A stretch of 64,000 nt of DNA, from positions 992,001 to 1,056,000 of the forward strand of contig NZ_JALBGC010000003.1 in NCBI RefSeq assembly GCF_022631375.1, written 5' to 3'. Shown piece by piece: positions 27,113-35,908 of the stretch. This DNA is from Hymenobacter cyanobacteriorum (lineage in GTDB: Bacteria > Bacteroidota > Bacteroidia > Cytophagales > Hymenobacteraceae). The first letter of the stretch is position 1. The number at the start of each line of letters is the position of its first letter. A program made the translations under genes and the position numbers. The notes under the pieces are model-generated. The model did not search any database. It had not been told where the DNA came from and saw only the letters and a program-made list of their open reading frames with translations.

Positions 27113-27412
27113 TTAGTGCGTCAGTGCCTTTTCCTTGTGCTTGGTAATCTGACGGCGCAGACTTTCGGTGGCGGCATCGGCGGCAGCTTCGAACGAAGCA
27201 GCGTCTTCCTGGCTGAAGAGGATGTTGCCGGGCACCAGCAGCTTTATCTCGACGGTCTTGTTCTCGATGCCGTCTTTGTTATTAAGGCGCATGATGACCT
27301 CGCCTTCGGTCACCTTATCGTAAAAAGTTTCCAGCTTATTCAAACGTTGCTGCACAAAATCGAGCAGCTTCTTGTCGGCGTCGAAATGCACCGAATGCAT
27401 CTGTACTTTCAT
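27113..27412 (-). CDS. hpf: ribosome hibernation promoting factor, short form
   Basis: 99 residues, the short HPF/YfiA length. The fold pattern MKVQMHSVHFDADKKLLDFV, then KLETFYDKV, KTVEIKLLVPGN and SFEAAADAATESLRRQI is typical. It binds the decoding centre of idle 70S ribosomes and promotes dimer formation in stationary phase. It lacks the C-terminal dimerisation domain of long HPF. It is 38 bases downstream of xerC and may be in the same transcript. Confidence 0.93.
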   Translation of the reverse strand: MKVQMHSVHFDADKKLLDFVQQRLNKLETFYDKVTEGEVIMRLNNKDGIENKTVEIKLLVPGNILFSQEDAASFEAAADAATESLRRQITKHKEKALTH

Positions 27413-27450
27413 AAGGTGGGTGATTTAGAGGTAAAAGGGTACTACAAAAC

Positions 27451-28329
27451 TCAGGCCCGGGGATGGGCTTGTTGAAATACGGATTTCAGTCGGTCGACGG
27501 ACAAGTGCGTGTACACCTGCGTGGCCGCCAGGCTGGCGTGCCCCAGCAATTCCTTGATGGAATTCAGGTCGGCGCCCTTGCCCAGCAGGTGCGTGGCAAA
27601 GGCGTGCCGCAGTGCGTGCGGGTGCTGCTGCGCCTTCGAGGTGGTTATCTGGCTCAGATACCGCTGCACAGTGCGGTACACGAACTTCTCGTACATAGCC
27701 TCGCCCTTGTCAGTAAGCAACAGCGGGCCCGCCGCCGCGCCAAACTCCTGCGCCCGGCTAGCTTGGTAGGCCTCGATAACGCGCAGCAGCGTGGGGTTCA
27801 GGGGCACGAGGCGCTGCTTGTTGCCTTTGCCGGTTACGCGCACGGTGGCAGCCCCCAGGCTCACATCGTGGGCGTGGATGCCGATAAGCTCGGAAAGTCG
27901 AATACCGGTGCCATACAGCATCTCCAGCACCAGTTGGTCGCGCAGCCCAGCAAAGTCGTCGCCGAACTCAAAGGAGTTCAACAGGCCGTTCAGGGCTTCT
28001 TCGGGCACGAATTCGGGCAACTTCTTGGCCATTTTGGGGGCCGTGATGCGCAGCATAGGGTTGCTGGCAATGGCGCCGGTGCGCAGTAAGAACTTGTAAT
28101 AAGAGCGCAGGCATGCCACTTTGCGGTTCACGGTGCGCGGGTCGAGGTTTTCCTGCATCAGCTCCACCACCCAGCCCCGAATGAGCGGGTGTGTGGCCTG
28201 CGTGGCATCGTCCAACTCGTAAGCCGACTTCAGGTAGGCCGCGAACTGGCCCAAATCGGTCTGGTACGAAACCAGTGTGTGCGGACTGTAGCGCCGCTCA
28301 AAGCGCAAAAAATCGAGGAAAGCCTGCAT
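27451..28329 (-). CDS. xerC: tyrosine recombinase XerC/XerD
   Basis: 292 residues. The N-terminal SAM-like domain (FLDFLRFERRYSPHTLVSY) and C-terminal catalytic domain are complete. Catalytic residues are visible: Arg in GTGIRLSEL, Lys in GKGNK, HxxR in HALRHAFATHL, His in LLGHASL and the nucleophile Tyr in TQVYTHLS. Xer recombinases resolve chromosome dimers at dif. I chose the ATG at 28329; the farther ATG at 28371 lies in a terminator hairpin. Flanked by hpf and rpsU, not by mobile-element genes, so a housekeeping role is favoured over an integrase. Confidence 0.9.
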   Translation of the reverse strand: MQAFLDFLRFERRYSPHTLVSYQTDLGQFAAYLKSAYELDDATQATHPLIRGWVVELMQENLDPRTVNRKVACLRSYYKFLLRTGAIASNPMLRITAPKMAKKLPEFVPEEALNGLLNSFEFGDDFAGLRDQLVLEMLYGTGIRLSELIGIHAHDVSLGAATVRVTGKGNKQRLVPLNPTLLRVIEAYQASRAQEFGAAAGPLLLTDKGEAMYEKFVYRTVQRYLSQITTSKAQQHPHALRHAFATHLLGKGADLNSIKELLGHASLAATQVYTHLSVDRLKSVFQQAHPRA

Positions 28330-28340
28330 ACCGGTCAACA

Positions 28341-28370
28341 AAAATGCCCGGCGGGTGGGCCGGGCATTCA
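28341..28370 (-). terminator. terminator upstream of xerC
   Basis: On the minus strand AATGCCCGGCC, loop, GCCGGGCATT and then TTTTG. Together with the hairpin at 28425 it insulates xerC from rpsU. Confidence 0.75.
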
Positions 28371-28424
28371 AGGTAGCATTTTTTTAGTTTCTGACAAGCC
28401 ATCTTGAGAAATCAGGACGCGAAA

Positions 28425-28463
28425 AAACCGGCCGGCTTGCCCGTATGAGCAAAGCGGCCGGTT
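28425..28463 (-). terminator. terminator of rpsU
   Basis: On the minus strand AACCGGCCG, about 20 bases, CGGCCGGTT then a run of T. It begins 35 bases after the rpsU stop codon. Confidence 0.75.
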
Positions 28464-28497
28464 CTCCGTTCAGAAAACGCGGTGCGAATCCGAAAGG

Positions 28498-28695
28498 CTA
28501 TTCGTTGTTGTCCTGGCCGTAGGTAGCCAGTTTGTAAACAGCCTTCTGCTTCATCTTGCGCTGCGTGATGCTGGGCTTCTGGAAGAACGTGCGACGACGC
28601 AGCTCTTTCAGCACGCCGGTGCGCTCAAATTTCTTCTTGAAACGCTTCAGAGCGCGGTCAACCGATTCGTTGTCTTTGATTTGAACGATAATCAT
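28498..28695 (-). CDS. rpsU: 30S ribosomal protein S21
   Basis: 65 residues: [20 protein letters not shown] at the start, then [20 protein letters not shown] and a basic tail. This matches bS21, which sits by the anti-Shine-Dalgarno end of 16S rRNA. In Bacteroidota the anti-SD is occluded on the ribosome with help from bS21 and neighbours, fitting the weak use of ribosome-binding sites seen across the window. The start is the ATG at 28695; an upstream in-frame ATG would overlap the promoter. Confidence 0.95.
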   Translation of the reverse strand: MIIVQIKDNESVDRALKRFKKKFERTGVLKELRRRTFFQKPSITQRKMKQKAVYKLATYGQDNNE

Positions 28696-28743
28696 ATCAG
28701 GGAGTGAGGGAGTTTTCTGAGAAGTGCGGTATAAACCGGGCCG

Positions 28744-28775
28744 CAAAGATAATCACGGATTGGTCGGATTCACAA
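28744..28775 (-). promoter_or_regulatory. promoter of rpsU
   Basis: On the minus strand TTG (28775-28773), 21 bases, TATCTTTG (28751-28744). It is one of the best -33/-7 pairs in the window. It predicts a leader of about 42 bases. Confidence 0.65.
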
Positions 28776-28898
28776 CGGATTTCACTGATTTTGTAGCCGA
28801 TTCCGGCTCAGCCTCAAGGCCAACCGGCCTTACGACGTCACAAGAGCCGTTCAGGGCGTCTACAAAATCCGTGAAATCCGTTGAAATCCGTTCAATCT
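28755..28898. repeat. inverted repeat of AATCCG-type units upstream of rpsU
   Basis: 28776-28796 and 28860-28880 are reverse complements over 21 bases with one mismatch (arm starting CTACAAAATCCGTGAAATCC), and the similarity continues outward through further ATCCGTTGAA-like units. The 63-base centre has its own small palindrome AAGGCCAACCGGCCTT (28816-28831). One arm covers the rpsU -33 region. Confidence 0.8.
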
Positions 28899-28904
28899 GC
28901 GGTT

Positions 28905-30050
28905 CTATTTGAGAAGGGCGCGGGCAATTACCAGTTTCTGAATTTCGCTGGTTCCTTCGCCGATGGTGCACAGCTTGGCGTCGCGGTAGTATTTCTCGGC
29001 CGGATAATCTTTGGTGTAGCCGTAGCCGCCGAAGATTTGCACGCCCTCGTTGGCGGTGCGCACGGCCACTTCCGAAGCGTAAAGCTTGGCCATAGCTGAC
29101 TCCAGGTTCACGTTCTGGCCGCGGTCTTTCAGGTCGGCGGCACGGTAGGTGAGCAGACTGGCGGCTTCTACTTCGGTGGCCATGTCGGCCAGCTTAAAGC
29201 TGATACCTTGGAAGTTGCTGATGGGTTGGTTGAACTGGTGACGCTCCTTGCTATACTTGGTGGCGGCTTCCAGCGCTCCCTGGGCGATGCCCAAGCTGAG
29301 CGCGGCAATGCTGATGCGGCCGCCGTCGAGCACCTTCAGGCTCTGCACAAAGCCATCGCCCACTTTGCCAATGACGTTCTCGACGGGCACTTTGCAGTCG
29401 GTAAAAATCAGCTCGGTGGTTTCGGAGGCACGCATGCCCAGCTTGTCTTCCTTGCGGCCAGCTTCGAAGCCCGGCGTGCCGCGCTCGATGATGAAGGCCG
29501 TCATGCCGTGCGAGTCGCCTACTTCGCCGGTACGCACAATCACCACAGCTACGTTGCCGCTTTTGCCGTGGGTGATGAAGTTTTTGGCGCCGTTGATGAT
29601 GTAGTGCTCGCCGCTTTCGTCGAGCACGGCGGTGGTGCGCATGTTGCCAGCGTCGGAGCCGGTGTTGGGCTCGGTGAGGCCCCAGGCCCCAATCCACTCG
29701 CCGCTGGCCAGCTTGGGCAGGTATTTCTGCTTCTGCTCTTCCGAAGCGTGCTGCAGGATGTGGCCGGTGCACAGCGAATTGTGAGCCGCCATGCTCAGGC
29801 CGATGCTGCCGTCGATTTTCGATAGCTCGGCAATGGCCGTTACGTACTCCATGTAGCCGAAGCCGGAGCCGCCGTACTGCGTGGGCACCAGCACGCCCAT
29901 CAGGCCGAGCTCGCCGAGCTTGCGGAATATTTCAATTGGAAACTCCTGGCTCTCATCCCATTTCATCATGTTGGGCTTGATGTGCTGGGTGCCAAAATCG
30001 CGCACCATCTGCGCAATCATGGTCTGGTTTTCGGTCGCTACGGCTTCCAT
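28905..30050 (-). CDS. acyl-CoA dehydrogenase
   Basis: 381 residues, the normal length. It shows the FAD/substrate signatures [44 protein letters not shown] and the C-terminal [20 protein letters not shown]. The catalytic Glu is in IGEGTSEIQ. It introduces the 2,3 double bond in fatty or branched acyl-CoAs and passes electrons to ETF. Chain length cannot be read reliably from the sequence. The start at 30050 gives the family N-terminus; the ATG 29 codons upstream does not. Confidence 0.93.
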   Translation of the reverse strand: MEAVATENQTMIAQMVRDFGTQHIKPNMMKWDESQEFPIEIFRKLGELGLMGVLVPTQYGGSGFGYMEYVTAIAELSKIDGSIGLSMAAHNSLCTGHILQHASEEQKQKYLPKLASGEWIGAWGLTEPNTGSDAGNMRTTAVLDESGEHYIINGAKNFITHGKSGNVAVVIVRTGEVGDSHGMTAFIIERGTPGFEAGRKEDKLGMRASETTELIFTDCKVPVENVIGKVGDGFVQSLKVLDGGRISIAALSLGIAQGALEAATKYSKERHQFNQPISNFQGISFKLADMATEVEAASLLTYRAADLKDRGQNVNLESAMAKLYASEVAVRTANEGVQIFGGYGYTKDYPAEKYYRDAKLCTIGEGTSEIQKLVIARALLK

Positions 30051-30196
30051 TTCGGGTTTGGGGAACAAAGGGTGGGATTTTAGAAAAAGGCTGGGCGTAC
30101 CAACGCTCTTACTGCCAAGCAACAGCATTGGGGACACGAAAGTACGATTCTGACCGTTGGCAGCGGGGGCGGGAGCACGCTGCCAAAGGCCGATTC

Positions 30197-30227
30197 TTGA
30201 ACGGGCGCGGCAAAAGCGTTACTTTTG
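30197..30227 (+). promoter_or_regulatory. promoter of the polysaccharide export module
   Basis: TTG (30197-30199), 20 bases, TACTTTTG (30220-30227), a full consensus match. RNA would begin near 30234, leaving a 74-base leader before the first gene of the module. Confidence 0.65.
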
Positions 30228-30307
30228 AGGCTTTTTGGGGGAAATCTGGCCGAGTGCTAATTGACAAAGGCCGGATTTTTCATTTGCTATCGTAACATTC
30301 AGGGCTA

Positions 30308-31264
30308 ATGCCAACTTCTTTTTTTCGTTTCTGCCGAATGCTCGGGCTGTTGGCATTGCCGCTCGGGCTGTTGCTCTCGTCGTGTGCTTCGAACCGCTAC
30401 TATAATCAACGGACATTGTTTCGCCTCACCGACAAGCAAGGCCGGCAACTCGATAGCACCAAGATGCGCATTGCTGTCAATCGTACAGAGCGCAATTACC
30501 TCATTCAGCCCAACGATTACCTCGAAGTGCGAGTGAATACGAACAAAGGCGAACGTATTCTCGACCCCAACGGCGAGCTACAATTTGGTCAGCCTAGCGG
30601 TGCCTTGCCAAGTCGGAGTAGCATTTCTACCAGTACTGGCACGCAAGGCGGTGGCCGCGGGGTAGTGGGGGGGCGGACCGGAGGACAGAATACCGGTAGT
30701 GCTACTTCCGGCTCCGAATTTCTGGTACAGGCCGATGGTACGGTTGTCTTACCGCTCATCAACCGAATTAAGCTCAGCGGCTACTCGCTGTTGCAGGCCG
30801 ACAGTGTCCTGCAGGTGCGCTATAACGAATATTATAAAGATGCCTTCGTGACCACGCGGGTAACGAACAACCGTGTGTTTGTGTTAGGCGCGCCAGGGGG
30901 ATTAGTTGTCAGCTTGGCAAATGATAACATGAACCTAATCGAGGTATTGGCCTTGGCCGGCGGGCTCGACGGTAATAGCGGCGGCGGTGGCGGCAACAAT
31001 TCGGGTTTCTACCGCTACGGCGGCAAAGCCAGCAACATCCGTATTATTCGGGGAGACCTGAAAAATCCACGCGTGCAACAGGTGGACCTGACTACTTTGG
31101 AAGGAATGCGGCGAGCTAACCTGCAAATAGAGCCCAACGACATCATTTACATCGAGCCCGTGCATCGTCCCTTGCTGGAAACCCTAACGGATTCCGCGCC
31201 GATTATCAGCCTTGCTTCGCTGACGCTCACAACGACGCTCTTCCTTATTAACTTATTTAAGTAA
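30308..31264 (+). CDS. polysaccharide export lipoprotein, Wza-like
   Basis: 318 residues. The signal peptide ends LLLSSC (Cys25), a lipobox. A poly-export domain follows (YLIQPNDYLEVRVNT, then VLPLINRIKLSGYSL), with an SLBB-like part (VFVLGAPGGLVVSLANDNMNLIEVLALAGGL) and a C-terminal hydrophobic helix (IISLASLTLTTTLFLINLF). A Gly/Ser/Thr-rich insert (~98-137) is unusual. It probably forms the outer-membrane channel for exopolysaccharide, working with the Wzc-like kinase encoded next. Confidence 0.88.
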   Translation: MPTSFFRFCRMLGLLALPLGLLLSSCASNRYYNQRTLFRLTDKQGRQLDSTKMRIAVNRTERNYLIQPNDYLEVRVNTNKGERILDPNGELQFGQPSGALPSRSSISTSTGTQGGGRGVVGGRTGGQNTGSATSGSEFLVQADGTVVLPLINRIKLSGYSLLQADSVLQVRYNEYYKDAFVTTRVTNNRVFVLGAPGGLVVSLANDNMNLIEVLALAGGLDGNSGGGGGNNSGFYRYGGKASNIRIIRGDLKNPRVQQVDLTTLEGMRRANLQIEPNDIIYIEPVHRPLLETLTDSAPIISLASLTLTTTLFLINLFK

Positions 31265-31334
31265 ATACTAACTGCCGCGATAGTCCTATTCGTTTGCATT
31301 GCTCGGCCGGCTTAGGCCGGCACTTTCTGTACTT

Positions 31335-33845
31335 ATGGCCAATAATGAGAATGCTGAGCTAGAAGAGCTTATCCGGAATGCCACCGGTGGGGCGTCGGCG
31401 GGGAACGCCGCTGCGCCAACCTCTATTCCTGCCGATAGTGATGATGAAGCAGTTAGCTTTGATATCACTACGTTGGTATTGGTGGCCCGCCGCAGTTTGC
31501 TGTGGATAATGCTGTTGCTCGTATTAGGTGGTACCGCTTCATGGCTTTACCTACGTTATACCAAGCCAATTTATAAGTCGTCATCGTTGCTCAAGATTGA
31601 TGAGCGCAATGAAGGCAGTGCCCTGGGCCTAGCAGGGCAAATGGTGCCTGCTGTGGCCGATAAGACTCACAATTCCAAATTGGCAGGTGAGGTAGAGTTG
31701 ATTAAATCCAATATTATATATCGTCGGCTGAAGGATTCGCTAGCCTTGGATGTGAATTACTACGTGCAGGGCACGGTGTTGGAGTCGGAGCTGTATGGTA
31801 ATTCGCCGTTCAAAGTCATTTATAAGGTGCAGGATAACAACGCGTATAATCGACGATTTGAACTCAAATTTATCGATGCTAAGCGGGTGAGAATAGAGTA
31901 CAACGAGCAGGGCCGCCCCCAGATTGTAGAGTCCGCGCTGGGCACCAACATGAAGCTGCCTGGCCTGACGATGTTGCAGGTCGTACCCACAACTTATCTG
32001 ACGCCCGAAGCGCTGGAGGAGAGCTATCACTTTACCATTCAGGATGATATCTCGGTTAACAAGTACCTTGATAAGAACCTATCCGTGGAAATCGTGAATC
32101 CGGAAGCCAATACTATTGGCATATCGTTCAATGATTTTAATGCCGTTAAGGCACAGGATATTGTAAATAAAATCGACTCGGTATATCTCGAGGAAAAGCT
32201 GGCAAGTAAAAAGGAAGCGACCCGGCAAATGATGCAGTTTCTAGATAAGGTTATTGAGAAGAATGGCAAAAGCCTGGAGCAAGCAGAGAAAAAGCTCCAA
32301 AATTTTGCGGAGACTACTGGGACGTACGACGCCAAATCAGAAATAACCACCATTACAACGAAGCTGGAGAAGCTGGACGAAGAGCGGACGAAACTGCAGG
32401 AAAAAGCAGTGTTGCTGGACCAGATAGCACAAATGGCCGAGCAGGAGCGTTTGACGCGCGATGAGTACCAGACCGTGCAGCAAAGCATTCCAGCCTTAGC
32501 TATGCTGGAAGACCCAATGTTGACGGACCAACTCAACGAGTTGAACAGCTTGCAGTGGCGGTTGCGGCAGATTTCGCGTTCGTATACTGATAAAACAGAA
32601 GTAGTACAGTCCAAGCAAGCCGAAATAAATTTCACTCGCACTACCATCAAGAAACTATTGCAGCAAAACCAGCGCCTGCTACAGGCGTCGCTCAATAAGT
32701 TGAATGCGCAGTACAATCAACTGACGGGAGTATTGGGTAGCTTGCCAGGGCGGGTAACCGAGCAGGAGCGCTTAAAACGGCCGCTGGACTTATTTGGCAA
32801 ATCAGTTACTGAGCTGATGGACAAGCAGGTGGAATTCGGTATTGAACAAGCAGGGGCCACTGCCGACTTTAAAATTCTGTCACCCGCTTCGCCGCCCGCC
32901 GCACCTATATCGCCCAACCGTCTGCTGGTATATGCTATTGGGCTGATAGGCGGATTGGTGCTTGGCCTAGGCCTGATTGCGGTGCGCTATTTTATGCATA
33001 ACACCGTAACGAACGTGCGCGAATTGGAGCGTTCCACCAAAGCGTCGGTTTTAGGTATCATCCCAACTTACGACAAAGAGAAAATGGAGGTGTCGCGCTT
33101 GGTTGTGGATAAAAATCCCAAGTCGGCCATTTCCGAATCCATCCGCTCTATTCGAACGAACCTGGACTTTATCAGCTCATCGAAGAAAAAGCGGTTAATT
33201 TCAGTGACTTCTACCATCTCAGGTGAGGGTAAAACTTTCGTGACGGTAAACCTGGGCGGTATCATTGCCTTGTCGGGCCAGAAGGTGATTATCCTTGATT
33301 TGGATATGCGTAAACCGAAAGTAAACTTGGCTTTCGGTGCCGAAAACATCAAGGGCGTCAGCACTATTCTGATTGAACGGCATGGAATAAAAGAGTGTAT
33401 TCAACAGACTAGCATCGAATCGATGCAGTTTATTTCAGCTGGTCCAACACCGCCCAACCCGTCAGAGTTGATTCTTAGTGCGCAGTTCGACAAAATGATT
33501 GAAGAACTGTTCCTAACCTATGACGTGATTCTGATTGATACCCCACCAGTAGGCTTGGTAACTGACGGAATCCTGATTATGCGCAAGGCTGATATTCCGC
33601 TCTATATTGTGCGAGCTGGTTACTCTAGCAAAGCTTTCCTAAAGAATATCAACCGGCTTATTCGGAGCAATAACTTTACTCGCATGTGCACGATACTTAA
33701 CGATGCTCAAAGCGGCGGCGGGTACGGGTACGGGTACGGGTATGGCTACGGCTACGGCTACGGCGCTTATGGCCAAGGCTACTACGAAGAGCCAGCGACA
33801 AAGGAGCTGACTTTCGGCCAGAAGCTGAAAAAGTTCTTTACCTAA
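31335..33845 (+). CDS. Wzc-like polysaccharide co-polymerase/tyrosine kinase
   Basis: 836 residues. A Wzz domain has a first membrane helix near 55-75 (LLWIMLLLVLGGTASWLYL), a periplasmic coiled-coil region (~290-490) and a second helix near 535-555. A BY-kinase domain follows: Walker A in SGEGKTFVTVN, Walker A' in IILDLDMRKPK and Walker B in VILIDTPPVGLV. The tail (~795-817) has seven consecutive Gly-Tyr pairs plus more Tyr, the autophosphorylation cluster. It controls polymer length and export. The ATG at 31335 is preferred to one 12 codons upstream because the upstream codons are not conserved in character. GC is clearly lower than in nearby genes. Confidence 0.92.
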   Translation: MANNENAELEELIRNATGGASAGNAAAPTSIPADSDDEAVSFDITTLVLVARRSLLWIMLLLVLGGTASWLYLRYTKPIYKSSSLLKIDERNEGSALGLAGQMVPAVADKTHNSKLAGEVELIKSNIIYRRLKDSLALDVNYYVQGTVLESELYGNSPFKVIYKVQDNNAYNRRFELKFIDAKRVRIEYNEQGRPQIVESALGTNMKLPGLTMLQVVPTTYLTPEALEESYHFTIQDDISVNKYLDKNLSVEIVNPEANTIGISFNDFNAVKAQDIVNKIDSVYLEEKLASKKEATRQMMQFLDKVIEKNGKSLEQAEKKLQNFAETTGTYDAKSEITTITTKLEKLDEERTKLQEKAVLLDQIAQMAEQERLTRDEYQTVQQSIPALAMLEDPMLTDQLNELNSLQWRLRQISRSYTDKTEVVQSKQAEINFTRTTIKKLLQQNQRLLQASLNKLNAQYNQLTGVLGSLPGRVTEQERLKRPLDLFGKSVTELMDKQVEFGIEQAGATADFKILSPASPPAAPISPNRLLVYAIGLIGGLVLGLGLIAVRYFMHNTVTNVRELERSTKASVLGIIPTYDKEKMEVSRLVVDKNPKSAISESIRSIRTNLDFISSSKKKRLISVTSTISGEGKTFVTVNLGGIIALSGQKVIILDLDMRKPKVNLAFGAENIKGVSTILIERHGIKECIQQTSIESMQFISAGPTPPNPSELILSAQFDKMIEELFLTYDVILIDTPPVGLVTDGILIMRKADIPLYIVRAGYSSKAFLKNINRLIRSNNFTRMCTILNDAQSGGGYGYGYGYGYGYGYGAYGQGYYEEPATKELTFGQKLKKFFT
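33718..33765 (+). repeat. hexanucleotide repeat encoding the Gly-Tyr tail
   Basis: Four GGGTAY units followed by three GGCTAC units in frame. Each unit adds one Gly-Tyr pair to the kinase tail, so slippage in steps of six would change the number of phosphorylatable tyrosines and keep the frame. Confidence 0.85.
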
Positions 33846-33859
33846 CCGCTCGGCGCACA

Positions 33860-34645
33860 ATGGCTTCGTTATGGCAACGGCTATTCGGCGGCGGCGCGGA
33901 AACGGCTTCGGCGGCTCCGGTGAGTGGGCCGCCGGCGCTGGCATTGCTTGGGACTGATATGCACTCGCACCTGCTGCCCGGCCTCGACGACGGCGCCGAA
34001 ACCGTGGCACACTCGCTCGACCTGCTGCGGGCGTTACGGGCGCTGGGCTACCGCAAGCTGGTGATGACGCCGCACATCATGGGCGACTTCTACAAAAACA
34101 CGCCGGCGGGCATCCGGGCGGCGCTGGCGTTGCTGCGCACCGAAGCGGCGGCGGCGGGCCTGGGCGATGTGGAACTGGACTGCGCCGCCGAATATTACCT
34201 CGACGAGTTTCTGGGCCGCAAGCTGGCCGATGGCACCGAAATGCTGACATTTGGCGGCGAAAAGCGCTATCTGCTGTTCGAAACCTCGTACATGAATGAG
34301 CCGCTCAACTTCTACGAAATCGTATTCGAGTTGAAGGCGCAGGGCTACCGCCCGGTACTGGCCCACCCCGAGCGCTACACTTACCTGTACGGACGCTTCG
34401 CCGAAATTGAGAAGATGCGCCAGGAATATGGCATCTTGCTGCAGGTAAACCTGAATTCGCTGGCCGGCTACTACTCGCCGGCGGCCAAGAAAGTAGCCGA
34501 ACAACTGGTCGATGCGGGCTTAGTCGATTTTGTGGGCACCGACGCCCACCACCTGCGCCACACCGACACGCTGCTGAAGCGCACCCTGCCCCAGCCGCAC
34601 CTGGAGAAGCTGCTGAAATTGCCGCTGCTGAACAATACGCTTTAG
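33860..34645 (+). CDS. CpsB/YwqE-like tyrosine-protein phosphatase
   Basis: 261 residues, PHP-fold phosphatase. Metal ligands are seen in DMHSHLLPGLDDGA, in MTPHIMGDFY, in AEYYLDE, in LAHPERYTYLY and in VGTDAHHLRH. In Gram-positives and some Bacteroidota, this manganese-dependent family removes phosphate from the Tyr-rich tails of BY-kinases. The gene starts 14 bases after the kinase stop, so kinase and phosphatase are one operon. The first ~30 residues are Ala-rich and not part of the catalytic fold. Confidence 0.9.
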   Translation: MASLWQRLFGGGAETASAAPVSGPPALALLGTDMHSHLLPGLDDGAETVAHSLDLLRALRALGYRKLVMTPHIMGDFYKNTPAGIRAALALLRTEAAAAGLGDVELDCAAEYYLDEFLGRKLADGTEMLTFGGEKRYLLFETSYMNEPLNFYEIVFELKAQGYRPVLAHPERYTYLYGRFAEIEKMRQEYGILLQVNLNSLAGYYSPAAKKVAEQLVDAGLVDFVGTDAHHLRHTDTLLKRTLPQPHLEKLLKLPLLNNTL

Positions 34646-34738
34646 ATAATAGTGAATGGGGAGTGGTTAATGATTAGCGCTTAGGTTGCGCTGGCCAACC
34701 CATTAACCATTCGCCTTTTATCATTAATCACTAACTAC
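34646..34738. repeat. inverted degenerate repeat between phosphatase and epimerase genes
   Basis: The left arm contains GTGAATGG..GTGGTTAATGATTAG, and the right arm contains CATTAACCATTC..CATTAATCACTAAC, largely the complement. The arms begin at the phosphatase stop codon and end directly at the epimerase ATG, with about 25 bases of unrelated sequence in the middle. Confidence 0.7.
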
Positions 34739-35761
34739 ATGGTTTTCGTCACGGGCGGCACCGGCCTGATTGGTTCTTTTCTGCTGCGGGCGCTGCGGGC
34801 GCGGGGGCTGTCCGTGCGAGCGCTGCACCGCGGCCCGGTGCCGGCCGATGCCGCGCCGGGCGTGGAGTGGCTGGCCGGCGACCTGCTCGATACCGAGCAG
34901 TTGCGCGTGGCCATCGCACCCGACGTGACACATGTTTTTCACTGCGCGGGGCTGGTGTCGTACGCACCGCAGGACGAAGACCTGCTGCTGGCTGTGAACG
35001 TACAGGGTACCGCCGCCGTGGTCGATGCCTGCCTGGAGCGGCCCGGCATCCGGCTGGTGCACGTGTCGTCGGTAGCGGCGCTGGGTGGGCCAGCGGCGGG
35101 CGCCCAGCCCGGCCCCGGTGGCCGCACCGTAGTAACGGAAGCTGCCACCTGGGACCTGGGCGCTTCGCACCCTGCCTATGCTACCTCCAAATACCTGGGC
35201 GAGCTGGAGGTGTGGCGCGGCGTAGCCGAGGGACTTGATGCCATAATGGTAAATCCATCGGTAGTGCTGGGCCCCGGCGACTGGAGCCGTAGCAGCACCC
35301 GCCTGCTGCGCTACGCCCACCAGCAGCACCGCTTTTACACCCGCGGCCTGCTGAACTTTGTGGACGTGCGCGACGTGGTGGCCCAACTGCTGGCGCTGGC
35401 CTTCGACCACCCGGAAATTAGCGGCGAGCGGTACATTTTGAGTGCCGAAGCGGTGCCGCTGGGTGAGTTTCTGCGGGCGGCGGCAGCGGCTATGCAGCGG
35501 CGGGCGCCCTCGGTGGCGGTGCCCGACTGGGCCGCCGAAGTCATTTGGCGGCTTGAGCATGCTCGCGCGGTGCTCACGGGCGCGCGGCCGCTGATTACGC
35601 GCGATACGGCTCGCGCCGGGCGGCAGCCGGTGGTGTACGGCCACGCCAAAGTACAAAGTGCTACCGGGCTGGCATTCCGGTCGTTAGCTGATACGCTAGC
35701 GTGGTGTGCGGCCGGATTGGCCGAAAAAGCGCCTGTTTCGGAAGGCGCTATCGCATCTTAA
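34739..35761 (+). CDS. NAD-dependent epimerase/dehydratase (extended SDR)
   Basis: 340 residues. N-terminal Rossmann motif TGGTGLIGSFL, FHCAGLVSY, active-site Ser in VHVSSVAALG and the YxxxK pair in PAYATSKYLGE. The C-terminal half is typical of extended SDRs (NPSVVLGPGDW, GLLNFVDVRDV). The substrate is probably a nucleotide sugar or a dihydroflavonol-like compound; sequence alone does not decide. Placed after the polysaccharide module, it may supply sugar precursors, but it could equally be unrelated. A small hairpin (35763-35786) follows its stop. Confidence 0.85.
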   Translation: MVFVTGGTGLIGSFLLRALRARGLSVRALHRGPVPADAAPGVEWLAGDLLDTEQLRVAIAPDVTHVFHCAGLVSYAPQDEDLLLAVNVQGTAAVVDACLERPGIRLVHVSSVAALGGPAAGAQPGPGGRTVVTEAATWDLGASHPAYATSKYLGELEVWRGVAEGLDAIMVNPSVVLGPGDWSRSSTRLLRYAHQQHRFYTRGLLNFVDVRDVVAQLLALAFDHPEISGERYILSAEAVPLGEFLRAAAAAMQRRAPSVAVPDWAAEVIWRLEHARAVLTGARPLITRDTARAGRQPVVYGHAKVQSATGLAFRSLADTLAWCAAGLAEKAPVSEGAIAS

Positions 35762-35908
35762 CTAAAACCGGATTGCACGGTTTTAGCCAATAATTGTTAT
35801 CATTGATATAAGAGAGCCGCCCGGGCCGGCCAGCCACCCGCTGAACTGTAGCGGCCCACTCCGAAAACCCGGCTGCTCGCCCCGATTACTCCTCTTAACC
35901 GCGGAATT

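Noticed and set aside
27451..28329. phage or island integrase
   Set aside because: The tyrosine recombinase lies between hpf and rpsU with no mobile genes, tRNA or attachment repeats; a housekeeping Xer role fits better.
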